Shown piece by piece: positions 53,368 through 61,833 of a stretch of 64,000 bases of DNA. The notes under the pieces were generated by a model. The model did no database searches, was not told where the DNA came from, and was given only the letters and a program-made list of their open reading frames with translations. Position 1 is the first letter of the stretch; each line of letters opens with the position of its first letter. The DNA is taken from NCBI RefSeq assembly GCF_002234405.1, contig NZ_NMQT01000025.1, positions 1 to 64,000 on the forward strand, in the 5' to 3' direction. A program made the position numbers and the translations under genes. This DNA comes from Amycolatopsis thailandensis (GTDB lineage: Bacteria > Actinomycetota > Actinomycetes > Mycobacteriales > Pseudonocardiaceae).

Positions 53368-54368
53368 TTCACCGCCTTGACGTACTGGTCGTCGAACAGC
53401 CCGTCGATGTCGGGCCGGTTCTGCGCGAGCCCGTTGGAGAGGATGAATTCGACGATCTTGCCCGCCTGGAAGTTGAGGTGGGCCGGGGTCACGCCGGGGG
53501 TGAAGGCGTCGAGGTTCTGCTGCTTGGTGAAGATCGTGGTGCCGGCGTCGTAGGTCTTGTACTCGTCGATCGACACGGCGCCGCGTTTGGCCATGATCTT
53601 CACGGCCTCGTCCCGGTTCTGCTTGATCCACTCGACCGTCTCGAACCAGGTGTTCACCAGCGCCTGGACCTCCTTTTTGCGCTCCTTCGACATCTGCTCG
53701 GAGACGACAAGGTGGTCGGGGATGGCACCGGGGAACTCGGCGGACGTCGCGATCGCGCGGCTGCCGGGGCGCTCCAGCGCCTTCGTGGTGAAGGGGGCGA
53801 AGGCGGCGACGGCGTCGACCTGCTCGCCGACGAACGCGGCCGCGGCGGCGTCGGTCAGCAGCGGGACCAGCTCGACGTCCTTTTCGGTCAGCTTCGCCTC
53901 CTGCAGCGCGAGCAGCAGGAGGTAGTGGTCGACGGTGCCCTGTTCGACGGCGATCTTCTTGCCCTTGAGGTCGGCGACGCCGGTGATCCCCTGGCGGGCG
54001 ATGATCTTGTCGTTGCCGGTCGAGTTGTCGTTGACCAGGACGACCGACAGTTTCGCGCCACCGCTGACCGACGCGAGGGTGTCGTTCAGGGTCTGGCTGT
54101 TCGCGTCGATCGCGCCGGAGGAGAGCGCGTTGATGCTCTCGGTGTAGCTGTCGAACCACTTCAGGTCGACGGTCACGCCGTTCTTCTCGAAGAGGCCCTT
54201 CTCCTGGGCCACGGCCCACGGGAACCAGCCCGGCCAGGCGCTGTAACCGATGGTGACCTTGGTGCCGGAGGCCGCCGTGCTGTCGGAACATGCCGAAAGG
54301 GCGGTCACGCCCGCGAGCGAAATGGCGCACAACAACGCCGTCATGAGACGGCGGTAACGGGAAATCAC
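53364..54368 (-). CDS. NitT/TauT-type substrate-binding lipoprotein
   Basis: This 334-residue lipoprotein has lipobox LSAC (Cys27). The NMT1/SsuA-like domain shows VTIGYSAWPGWFPWAVAQEKG, ALSSGAIDANSQTLND, GKKIAVEQGTVDHYLLLLAL and AVAAFAPFTTKAL, typical of binding proteins for taurine, sulfonates or urea/amide-like ligands. The start is GTG at 54368. First gene of the transporter-conservon operon. Confidence 0.9.
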   Translation of the reverse strand: MISRYRRLMTALLCAISLAGVTALSACSDSTAASGTKVTIGYSAWPGWFPWAVAQEKGLFEKNGVTVDLKWFDSYTESINALSSGAIDANSQTLNDTLASVSGGAKLSVVLVNDNSTGNDKIIARQGITGVADLKGKKIAVEQGTVDHYLLLLALQEAKLTEKDVELVPLLTDAAAAAFVGEQVDAVAAFAPFTTKALERPGSRAIATSAEFPGAIPDHLVVSEQMSKERKKEVQALVNTWFETVEWIKQNRDEAVKIMAKRGAVSIDEYKTYDAGTTIFTKQQNLDAFTPGVTPAHLNFQAGKIVEFILSNGLAQNRPDIDGLFDDQYVKAVK

Positions 54369-54757
54369 AACGCACTCCTGGGGAAGGGGAGTAACTCGGG
54401 CGTGGAAAGTTCCGGCGGTTCGAGCGCAGGACTGATCGACCGGTGTCGGGCTCCTCGTGGAAGCCCGGCCGGCAATAGCGGATGGATCAGCCGCACACCC
54501 GGCAGTCCCATCCGAAACCTCTGAACACTCTGGATAGAGGTGATCACCCCGTTGCTCTCGGCGGCGATCCTATCGAGTGGCGCAAGGTCTACCTAGTGTG
54601 ATCGTCAGCTCTTGCTCGATTTGCTGTCACATTCTGCTAAATCCGGCCGTTCGCCCCAAGGGGAAGAGTCTCGCCTGATGGGCAACCCCGGCCGGTCGAG
54701 GTACGTCGATCGGGTGGCGGGTGAAAACCTCGCCCGTCTTCCGGGAGGGAGCAGAGG
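54369..54757. other. Long leader region upstream of the transporter-conservon operon
   Basis: About 390 bp between two divergent genes. On the minus strand it contains CTCTATCCAGAGTGTTCAGA (near 54541-54518) and a GGGCTTCC-ACGA-GGAGCCC hairpin (about 54450-54470) about 80-170 nt upstream of the binding-protein start. This may be a structured 5' leader. I could not match it to a known riboswitch core. No credible ORF; the 60-codon reading frame has no domain. Confidence 0.4.
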
Positions 54758-55129
54758 ATGAAATTTCGTTCGGCCGCGATGTGCGTCGCGGGGGCGGCGA
54801 TCGTGTCCACCTTGGCCGGAGCGGGTCAGGCGAACGCGACCAGACCGTCCAGTCTGGTGTTGAGCCCTGGCGCCGTCGTCGCAGGTGGGACGGTCACCGC
54901 GGACATCTATTGCCTGCGCCCGTCCGGTGCGGGCGAGCTCGCGACGACGCTCGTCGCGGACGGTCTCGCCGCGCCGATTCCCTTGCGGGTGGTGGGAGAC
55001 GGCGGCACCGGGGGCATCGGCGTCGCGCTCCGGGGCGACGGTCCAGTGGGGACGGTGCCCGGCCGGTACACGGCGTCGTACGACTGCTGGGGCTGGATTG
55101 TCCGCGCGGAGTTCACTGTCACGAACTGA
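54758..55129 (+). CDS. Small secreted Ig-like protein
   Basis: This 123-residue protein has a Sec signal peptide (cleavage near QANA, about residue 27). The mature part is all beta-type (SLVLSPGAVVAGGTVTADIY, GRYTASYDCWGWIVRAEFTV) with two Cys that can form one disulfide. Function unknown. GGAGCAGAGG precedes the ATG. A GGCCGG...CGGGAC hairpin (55151-55187) follows as terminator. Confidence 0.7.
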   Translation: MKFRSAAMCVAGAAIVSTLAGAGQANATRPSSLVLSPGAVVAGGTVTADIYCLRPSGAGELATTLVADGLAAPIPLRVVGDGGTGGIGVALRGDGPVGTVPGRYTASYDCWGWIVRAEFTVTN

Positions 55130-55711
55130 CAGCCGGACAGGAGAAGTGAAGGCCGGTTTCGGGACGAATTGCCGTCCCGGGCCGGTCTTCTGACACATCT
55201 TGCCCGGATGTGTCGCGGAGGTTTCCCGGCCGGGTAATTTCTGTCAATCGACAGAATTAACGGGACGGCGGACCGGTCGCCCGCGCGGGCCGGACTCGAA
55301 TGGCCGGAAGAATTGTTCGCGGGCGCCGGAATGGTCGGCGAAGAAAAGAGAAGTGGGGGCCTTTTTCATTGGCGGACGATTCCTTGTCGATCTGCGCGGA
55401 CCCGGTCTGTCCAGGCAATTCCCGCGCCGGATAAAGACGGGCCGGTCCGCCTCCGCGGCGGCGAGCGCGATTCCGCGGGTCGCCGGGGCGATTCGGAACA
55501 AAGCGGTGCGACGGGCGTCCCGTGCTGGATCGATCAGGACCGGGCAGGTAACCGGGAGGTAACGGCTTGCGGTCCAGCGGTTACGCACAGATGATCGGAC
55601 GGGGGTGGCGGGTGTCACCGTTCAGTGGGTTTCGCCGCCGCGTCGGAGGCAATACCGTCGGCGGCGAAGCCGCAGTCACAGATGCCCCGACCGGGTACGG
55701 AGGTTTGGCGG
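55130..55711. other. 580-bp intergenic region before pdxH
   Basis: It starts with a terminator-like hairpin (55151-55187, CGGGACG/CGTCCCG stem). A short operator-like palindrome TTCTGTC-AATC-GACAGAA at 55239-55256 follows, and then about 450 bp with mixed codon bias and no convincing gene; overlapping ORFs on both strands (55200-55562, 55244-55618) lack domains, RBS or consistent third-position GC. Confidence 0.5.
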
Positions 55712-56398
55712 ATGATGCCGGAGATCAAGGAAGGCGCTGCCGACAACGGCGACGCCGTCGTTCGCCTGCCCGGGATGCGGGTGGCCTACGAAGGGGCCGC
55801 TTTCGACGAGTCCGCGCTGGCGGAGACCTGGACCACCCAGCTCCAGGACTGGCTGAACCAGGCCGTCTCCGCCGGGGTCGCCGAACCGAACGCGATGGTG
55901 CTCGCCACGGCCGACCCGGAGGGCAGGCCGTCCTCCAGGACCGTCCTGTGCAAGGGCCTCGACGAGCGCGGCGTCGTGTTCTACACGAACTACACGTCGA
56001 CCAAGAGCCACGACCTCACCGCGACGCGCTACGCGTCGATCACCTTCCCCTGGTACGCCCTCCAGCGCCAGGTGCACGTGCGCGGCGAGGTGGAGAAGGT
56101 CAACGTCGCCGAGACCGCCGAGTACTGGGCCTCCCGGCCGCGGGGTTCACAGCTCGGAGCCTGGGCGTCGCCGCAGTCCCGCGTCGTCGACGGCCGCCGC
56201 GCCCTCGAGACCGCGCTGCACGGCATCGAGCGCCGCTTCGCCGACGTCGAGAACATCCCCTTCCCGCCGCACTGGGGCGGGTGGCGCATCCGGCCCGACG
56301 TCGTCGAGTTCTGGCAGGGCCGCGAGGACCGCATGCACGACAGGCTCCGCTACGTCCGCACCGACGACGGCTGGCAGGTAGAGCGCGTCGCGCCGTAA
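55712..56398 (+). CDS. pdxH: Pyridoxamine 5'-phosphate oxidase
   Basis: This 228-residue FMN enzyme oxidises pyridoxamine/pyridoxine 5'-phosphate to PLP. It has EPNAMVLATADPEGRPSSRTVLCKGLDERG, FYTNYTSTKSHDL (FMN binding), and the C-terminal dimerisation domain with WGGWRIRPDVVEFWQGREDRMHDRLRY-type signature. GGAGG lies 8 bp before the ATG pair at 55712/55715. Full length. Confidence 0.95.
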   Translation: MMPEIKEGAADNGDAVVRLPGMRVAYEGAAFDESALAETWTTQLQDWLNQAVSAGVAEPNAMVLATADPEGRPSSRTVLCKGLDERGVVFYTNYTSTKSHDLTATRYASITFPWYALQRQVHVRGEVEKVNVAETAEYWASRPRGSQLGAWASPQSRVVDGRRALETALHGIERRFADVENIPFPPHWGGWRIRPDVVEFWQGREDRMHDRLRYVRTDDGWQVERVAP

Positions 56399-56801
56399 TT
56401 TTGGCCGGCGCGCTTACGAAAAGCGCGCCGAAGGGGCGCCGGGCCGTACGCAACTCGCGTTGGGTGCGGAGGGCGCCCCTTCATCGCGTTTTCGTGGGCC
56501 TTCGGCCCAAAAGAGGGCGCGCGGCGGTGAAGTCTCCCGTCGCGCTGACGCGCTTCCGGGAGACGCGTGGGGTCACGGAGACTGGGGCGCGACAGCGTCG
56601 GGTCACCGGGCCTCGGTGCGGCTGACAGCCGTGGGCTGAAGGGGCCCTTTACCTCATGAGACGTGGTGAAGGGGACTTTCGCCGCATCTCATGAGGTGAA
56701 AGCGCCCTTCGCCGCGTCTGACGTGGGGAAAGTTCCCTTCGGGTGGTGGGTGACATAAATCGCGCGCGGTTGGTTAGTTAGCGCGGCTAAGCTGTCTGGT
56801 T
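56399..56801. other. 400-bp repeat-rich intergenic region after pdxH
   Basis: GGCGCGCTT-ACGAA-AAGCGCGCC (56407-56429) follows directly on pdxH and is probably its terminator, within a larger GAAGGGGCGCC/GGCGCCCCTTC dyad. A hairpin GGGCC-TTC-GGCCC stands near 56496-56508. A 30-bp tandem repeat occupies 56636-56755. Near 56770-56790 a -35-like TTGGTT and a -10-like TAAGCT precede the leaderless-looking GTG of the next gene. Confidence 0.75.
56636..56755. repeat. 30-bp tandem repeat, four units
   Basis: Units begin CTGAAGGGGCCCTTTACC, GTGAAGGGGACTTTCGCC, GTGAAAGCGCCCTTCGCC and GGGAAAGTTCCCTTCGGG at 56636, 56666, 56696 and 56726. Period 30 bp, diverged at roughly a third of positions. Within it CCTCATGAGA (56652-56661) and TCTCATGAGG (56687-56696) are perfect inverted copies. 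The GTGAAGGGGNCCTT core resembles the family D palindromes. Confidence 0.8.
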
Positions 56802-58085
56802 GTGAGTGATGACGTGGGGGTTGAGCAGCGCAAAGGTGTCCGCAAGCTGTTCGGCTCGATCGTCGTGGACACCCGGCCGCTCAAGATCCCCGCGTTCCGC
56901 CGCCTCTGGCTGTCCACCGCGGTCACCGCCATCGGCAGCCAGCTCACCGCCGTCGCGGTCCCCAAACAGGTCTTCGACCTCACCGGCTCGTCGGCGTACG
57001 TCGGCCTGACCGGCCTCGTCGCGCTGATCCCCCTGCTCGTCTTCGGCCTCTGGGGCGGCGCCATCGCGGACGCCGTCGACCGCCGCAAGCTCCTGCTCGT
57101 CACCAACGTCGGGGTCACCGTCACTTCGGCGGTCCTGTGGCTTCAGGCGTTCGTGAACATCGGCTCCGTCTGGCTCGTCCTGGCCCTGCTCGCGGCCAAC
57201 CAGGCGTTCTTCGCGGTCAACATGCCGACCCGCAGCGCCGTCGTCGCCCGGCTGGTGCCGGACAACCTGATCGCGCCCGCGACCGCGCTGAGCAGCACGA
57301 TGGCCACCTTCGGGGCGGTCTTCGGCCCACTGCTCGCCGGGTCGCTGATCCCGATCCTCGGCCTCTCGACGCTGTACCTGATCGACGTCGTCGCGCTGAC
57401 CCTGACCCTCATCGCCGTCTGGAAGCTGCCCCCGATCCCGCCGCTCGGCGAGATCGCGCGCCGCGCCGGGATCCGCGACATCATCGACGGCTTCAAATAC
57501 CTGGCGACCCAGAAGATCCTGCTGGCGTCCTTCCTCGTCGACATCATCGCGATGGTCGCGGGCATGCCGCGGGCGCTGATCCCGGAGATGGCGGAACGCA
57601 CCTTCGGCGACCCGCCCGGCGGCGGACCGGCGCTGGGCTGGCTGTACGCCGCGCTCCCGGCGGGCGCGATGCTGATCGGGCTCTTCTCCGGCTGGCTGAC
57701 CAAGATCGGCAAACAAGGTGCCGGCGTGATCATCTCGGTCTGCGTCTGGGGCGCCGCCATCGTCGGCTTCGGACTCGCGAACTCGCTGTGGCTCGCGGTC
57801 TTCTTCATGGCGCTCGCCGGGGCCGCCGACATGGTCAGCGCGATCTACCGGATGTCGATCCTGCAGGTCGCCACCACCGACGAGATGCGCGGACGGCTCC
57901 AGGGCGTGTTCACCGTCGTCGTCGCGGGCGGTCCGCGGATCGCCGACCTCACCCACGGCTGGGCTGCCGCCGGTGTCGGCACCGCGGCCGCCGCCTCGGG
58001 CGGCGGGGTGCTGGTCATCGTGCTGGTCGTCGCCGCCGCGCTGCTGATCCCGTCCTTCTGGCGGTACCGGGCCCCGGTGGACTGA
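56802..58085 (+). CDS. MFS transporter (EntS-like)
   Basis: This 427-residue MFS protein has about 12 helices. Motifs are LWLSTAVTAIGSQLTAVAVP, the A-loop GAIADAVDRRKLLLV and EMAERTFGDPPGGG. Similar to enterobactin exporter-like MFS_3 proteins. The start is GTG at 56802; TAAGCT lies about 11 bp upstream with no RBS, indicating a leaderless transcript. The upstream TTAGC-GCG-GCTAA dyad (56777-56789) is a possible operator but not a good iron box. Confidence 0.85.
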   Translation: MSDDVGVEQRKGVRKLFGSIVVDTRPLKIPAFRRLWLSTAVTAIGSQLTAVAVPKQVFDLTGSSAYVGLTGLVALIPLLVFGLWGGAIADAVDRRKLLLVTNVGVTVTSAVLWLQAFVNIGSVWLVLALLAANQAFFAVNMPTRSAVVARLVPDNLIAPATALSSTMATFGAVFGPLLAGSLIPILGLSTLYLIDVVALTLTLIAVWKLPPIPPLGEIARRAGIRDIIDGFKYLATQKILLASFLVDIIAMVAGMPRALIPEMAERTFGDPPGGGPALGWLYAALPAGAMLIGLFSGWLTKIGKQGAGVIISVCVWGAAIVGFGLANSLWLAVFFMALAGAADMVSAIYRMSILQVATTDEMRGRLQGVFTVVVAGGPRIADLTHGWAAAGVGTAAAASGGGVLVIVLVVAAALLIPSFWRYRAPVD

Positions 58086-58109
58086 TTCGCCGGGGCTATC
58101 GTCGGGCCC

Positions 58110-58700
58110 ATGCGTATTTCACGAGCGATCGTCGGATTCGCCGCTGTCATCGCGACCCTTTCCGCCTGTTCTTCCGGGGACGGGAAGTCGGACAACGCGG
58201 CGAAGCCGTCGAGCCAGGCGCCCGCTCCGTCCTCCTCCGCCGCGCCGAGTTCTTCGGCCGCCCCCACCGGTGGCGCCGGTGCGAAGGAGCCGTGCGCGCT
58301 GCTCCCCGCCGAGGCCGTCTCGAAGGCGATCAACATCCAGGGCGTGACCTCGGCGCCGGGCCCGGTGCAGGACAACGCCGCCAACGGCGGCAAGGCCAAG
58401 AGCTGCGTCTACTCCGCCGCCGGCAAGCAGATCGGCGCGCTCGCCGTGACCCGCTTCGAAGGCAACAAGATCAAGTCCGCCGAGATGATCGCGGCGCTGA
58501 AGAAGGCGAAGGCGAACGCGAAGGACGTCCCGGGAGTCGGTGAGGGCGCCATCTACTACACCGACGAGAACAAGACCGCGACGCTGGCGGCCGCCGAACT
58601 CGTGAACAACGTCCCGGTGCTGGTCAACTACACCGGACCGGTGAAGATGACGCAGGAGATGATGGCACCGCTGGTGAAGACCGCGGTCGACGCGAACTGA
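58110..58700 (+). CDS. DUF3558-like lipoprotein
   Basis: This 196-residue lipoprotein has lipobox TLSAC, a Ser/Ala/Pro linker of about 40 residues, then a globular domain with PCALLPAEAVSKAI and KSCVYSAAG (a conserved Cys pair) and LVNYTGPVKMTQEMMAPLV at the end, the DUF3558 pattern common in mycolata and relatives. Function unknown. 24 bp after the MFS stop, so probably in the same transcript. Confidence 0.8.
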   Translation: MRISRAIVGFAAVIATLSACSSGDGKSDNAAKPSSQAPAPSSSAAPSSSAAPTGGAGAKEPCALLPAEAVSKAINIQGVTSAPGPVQDNAANGGKAKSCVYSAAGKQIGALAVTRFEGNKIKSAEMIAALKKAKANAKDVPGVGEGAIYYTDENKTATLAAAELVNNVPVLVNYTGPVKMTQEMMAPLVKTAVDAN

Positions 58701-58789
58701 TACCCCGAATCGGTCTCCGTCAACCCGTGACGAAGAACTGACCAAATCGGACTGTCGGCCACAGACGTGATGCGGCACACTCTTGCCGC

Positions 58790-60175
58790 ATGGCGGACAC
58801 GACGACAACGGAACAGGCCGGCCCTGCCGGTCAGCCGAGCCTCAAACGGGTCATGGGTTCCAAGCTCCTGCTGTTCTTCGTGGTGGGGGACATCATCGGG
58901 ACGGGCGTCTACGCGCTCACCGGGCAAGTGGCGGGACGGGTTGGCGGCGCGCTGTGGCTGCCGTTCCTGATCGCCTTCGTGGTCGCGATCATGACCGCGT
59001 TCAGCTACCTGGAACTGGTCGGGAAGTACCCGCAGGCGGCGGGGGCCGCGCTGTACACGCACAAGGCGTTCAAGATCCGCTTCCTCACCTTCATGGTGGC
59101 GTTCGCGGTGATGTGTTCGGGGATCACGTCGGCCTCGTCCGCGGCGAAGGCCTTCGGGGACACCTATCTCGCCGAGTTCATCACCGCGCCGATGCCACTG
59201 GTGGCGATCCTGTTCGTGATCGGGCTCGCGCTGATCAACTTCCGCGGGGTCTCCGAATCGGTGAAGACCAACGTGGTGCTGACCTGCATCGAGATCGGCG
59301 GTCTGCTGATCATCATCGGGGTCGGCGTCTGGGCGGTGCTCAACGGCAACGGGGACGCCTCGCGGCTGGTCGAGTTCGACACCGAGAACCAGACGATGCT
59401 GGTGGCGATCACCTCGGCGACGTCGCTGGCGTTCTTCGCGATGGTCGGTTTCGAGGACTCGGTCAACATGGCCGAGGAGTGCAAGGACCCGATCCGGATC
59501 TTCCCGAAGGCGATGCTGTGGGGCATGGTCATCGCCGCGACCATCTACATCCTGGTCTCCGTGACCTCTTCGCTGCTGGTGCCCGCCGACGAGCTGGAGG
59601 CAGCCAAGAGCAGCGCGCTGCTGAAGGTGCTCGACGTCGGGGCGCCCGGGTTCCCGCGCGAGGTCTTCTCCGCGATCGGTCTCTTCGCGGTCATCAACTC
59701 GGCGCTGATCAACATGCTGATGGCCAGCCGCCTGCTCTACGGCATGGCGAACCAGCGGATCATCCCGAAGCAGCTCGGCACCGTGCACCCGTTCCGCCGC
59801 AGCCCGTGGGTGGCGATCGTGTTCACCAGCGTCATCGCCATCGGTCTCGTGTCCTTTGTGGACATCAGCGTGCTCGGCGGTACGACGGCGTTGCTGCTGC
59901 TGGCCGTCTTCGCCATCGTCAACGTCGCCGTGCTGGTGCTGCGCAAGGAAAAGTCGGCGCACAAGCATTTCCGTGCGCCGACCATCGTCCCGGTGCTGGC
60001 CGCGATCTTCTGCGTCTACCTGGTGACCCCGTTGTCCGGGCGGCCCGCGCGTGACTACAAGGTCGCCGCGATCCTGCTCGGTGTCGGTGTCGTGCTGTGG
60101 GGGATCAACTGGCTCGTCATGCGGGCGACGCACAGCGAGGAGGACCGGCAGCCCATCGAGCCGCCGGTCGGCTGA
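58790..60175 (+). CDS. APC-family amino acid permease
   Basis: This 461-residue permease has about 12 helices. VVGDIIGTGVYALTGQVAG is the unwound TM1 substrate site of APC transporters, followed by AFSYLELVGKYPQAAGAALYTHKA and AMVGFEDSVNMAEECKDPIRIFPKA. Imports an amino acid or amine by cation symport. The start codon lies in the 3' edge of a hairpin TGCGGCA-CACTCT-TGCCGCA (58771-58790), which could hold the start in a stem. No RBS is evident. Confidence 0.9.
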   Translation: MADTTTTEQAGPAGQPSLKRVMGSKLLLFFVVGDIIGTGVYALTGQVAGRVGGALWLPFLIAFVVAIMTAFSYLELVGKYPQAAGAALYTHKAFKIRFLTFMVAFAVMCSGITSASSAAKAFGDTYLAEFITAPMPLVAILFVIGLALINFRGVSESVKTNVVLTCIEIGGLLIIIGVGVWAVLNGNGDASRLVEFDTENQTMLVAITSATSLAFFAMVGFEDSVNMAEECKDPIRIFPKAMLWGMVIAATIYILVSVTSSLLVPADELEAAKSSALLKVLDVGAPGFPREVFSAIGLFAVINSALINMLMASRLLYGMANQRIIPKQLGTVHPFRRSPWVAIVFTSVIAIGLVSFVDISVLGGTTALLLLAVFAIVNVAVLVLRKEKSAHKHFRAPTIVPVLAAIFCVYLVTPLSGRPARDYKVAAILLGVGVVLWGINWLVMRATHSEEDRQPIEPPVG

Positions 60176-60178
60176 CCC

Positions 60179-61006
60179 CTATCCGCGGCTGAGGGCCTGG
60201 TACTCCACTGGGCTGTGGGCCGAGAACACGGTGATCTCGTCGGCGTGTTCTGGGCTCAGCTCCCGCAGCCGTTCGACGTTCTCCAGACGCGGCTTGCGCA
60301 GCGTCTGCACCATGTTCTGGAACGCGGTCATCCCCGGCGGGCAGTGCGGTTTCACCGGATCCATCTGACCGTGGAAGAAGTACGCGTCACCCGCGTGCAG
60401 CAGCCAGCCGTCGCCGGTGTCGACCGCGACCCCGGTGTGGCCCTTGGTGTGTCCCGCGAGCGGCACCAGCAGGATCTCCGGCGGCAGGCCCTTGAGCTCG
60501 CGGACGGCCTGGAAGCCGAACCACTCGTCACCGGCCTCGTCGTAGGTGCTCCACAAGGGACGGTGGGCGAACTGGTTGGCGCGGAACCGGAACTTCTCGC
60601 TCGCGTTCGCGGGTGAGGTCGCCGCGTCGTGCTCCGAGGTGCGGACGTGCACGACCGCGTTCGGGAAGTCCGCGAGCCCGCCCGCGTGATCGACGTCGAG
60701 GTGGGTGCAGACGATGTGCCGCACGTCCTCCGGCTTGTGGCCGAGCGCTTCGATCTGGTGGGCGGCCGTTTCCACCTCGACCGGCTTCGCGCCGACCATG
60801 ATCGTGAACGGCGTGCCGAGCCACGCGCCGGGATTCGCGACACCCTTGCGGCCGAAACCGGTGTCCACCAGCACGAGCCCGTCGCCGGTCTCGATCAGAA
60901 GGCAGTGCGCCACCAGCTCCGAGCGGCGCAGCAGACCGGGCTGGCCGTCGAGGAACTTGCCTCCCGGCGCCCGCATCGTGCCGCAGTTCAGATGGTGGAC
61001 CTTCAT
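60179..61006 (-). CDS. Metallo-beta-lactamase-fold hydrolase A
   Basis: This 275-residue MBL-fold hydrolase has the metal motif THLDVDHAGG (His102, Asp104/106, His107), a later His in AGHTKGH and the bridging Asp in LHAGDAYFF. The N-terminus MKVHHLNCGTMRAPGGKFLDG is shared with the next gene. Such proteins include quorum-quenching lactonases and esterases. It overlaps its paralogue by ATGA and shares the TetR regulator upstream. Confidence 0.88.
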   Translation of the reverse strand: MKVHHLNCGTMRAPGGKFLDGQPGLLRRSELVAHCLLIETGDGLVLVDTGFGRKGVANPGAWLGTPFTIMVGAKPVEVETAAHQIEALGHKPEDVRHIVCTHLDVDHAGGLADFPNAVVHVRTSEHDAATSPANASEKFRFRANQFAHRPLWSTYDEAGDEWFGFQAVRELKGLPPEILLVPLAGHTKGHTGVAVDTGDGWLLHAGDAYFFHGQMDPVKPHCPPGMTAFQNMVQTLRKPRLENVERLRELSPEHADEITVFSAHSPVEYQALSRG

Positions 61007-61833
61007 AGCCTGCTCCTCTGGCTGAGCCGTTCGAATGCGGTGGCGTCGTGCGCGGCGAAGACCGTCACTTCGTCACCGTTGTTACTGACAAGTTCGCGCA
61101 GCCGGCGCTGGTTGTCCAGTCGTGCGGTTTTCTCCGTCTGCATGTACGACTCGAAGAAGCCGAGTGCGAAGGGGATGTGCGGCTTTTCCGCCAGTTCGCC
61201 GCCGTGGAAGACGGCGTCACCGGCGTTGAGGAGCCAGCCGTCACCCGTGTCGACAGCGACGCCGGCGTGGCCGCGGGTGTGCCCGGCGAGGGGGATGATC
61301 AGCACGTCCGGAACCCCTTCGAGCTCGCGGACGGCGTCGAAACCGAACCAGGGCTCGCCGTCGGCGCGGTACGACTTCCAGATCGGGCCGTGGCTGAACT
61401 GGACCTTCCGGTAGCGGCCGGCCTCCTTGCGGTCGACCGGCTTTTCGAGCGCCTGGAGCTCGCGGGCGTGCACGTGGACCCGCGCCCGCGGGAAGTCGAC
61501 GAGCCCGCCCGCGTGATCGAGGTCGAGGTGGGTGAGCACGATGTCGCGCACGTCGGCCGGGTCGAAGCCGAGTTCGCGGATCTGCGTGGTGGCGCTGAGG
61601 TCGTCGTCGCTGTCGGGGTGGACCAGCCGGACGAAACCGGCGCCGAGCCATTCGGCCGGCCGGGTGACTGTCGGGGTCCCGACGCCGGTCTCGATGAGCA
61701 CGAGCCCGGTGTCGGTCTCCAGTAGAAGGCAGTGGCAGATCAGTTCCGCGCGGCGGAACAGGCCGGGTTTGCCGTCGACGAGTTTGCCGCCGAGTGGCCG
61801 CATGGTCCCGCAGTTGAGATGGTGGACGCGCAT
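61003..61833 (-). CDS. Metallo-beta-lactamase-fold hydrolase B
   Basis: This 276-residue paralogue of the preceding gene, clearly a tandem duplication (MRVHHLNCGTMRPLGGKLVDG, LTHLDLDHAGG, LAGHTRGHAGVAVDTGDGWLL, NAGDAVFHGG), keeps all metal ligands. The substrate loops differ (for example HPDSDDDLSATTQI versus MVGAKPVEVETAAHQI), suggesting different substrates. The stop overlaps gene A; the start overlaps the TetR stop by one base. Confidence 0.88.
   Translation of the reverse strand: MRVHHLNCGTMRPLGGKLVDGKPGLFRRAELICHCLLLETDTGLVLIETGVGTPTVTRPAEWLGAGFVRLVHPDSDDDLSATTQIRELGFDPADVRDIVLTHLDLDHAGGLVDFPRARVHVHARELQALEKPVDRKEAGRYRKVQFSHGPIWKSYRADGEPWFGFDAVRELEGVPDVLIIPLAGHTRGHAGVAVDTGDGWLLNAGDAVFHGGELAEKPHIPFALGFFESYMQTEKTARLDNQRRLRELVSNNGDEVTVFAAHDATAFERLSQRSRL

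Noticed and set aside
54365-54547. 60-codon leader peptide before the NitT/TauT binding protein
   Set aside because: No run of a regulatory amino acid such as Cys and no RBS; the frame simply ends at the gene start.
55200-55618. Overlapping ORFs on both strands before pdxH
   Set aside because: No RBS, no domain, irregular third-position composition; treated as non-coding.
56770-56795. Iron box before the EntS-like MFS gene
   Set aside because: GGTTAGTTAGCGCGGCTAAGC resembles the vocabulary of the box but lacks its symmetry and spacing; too many mismatches.
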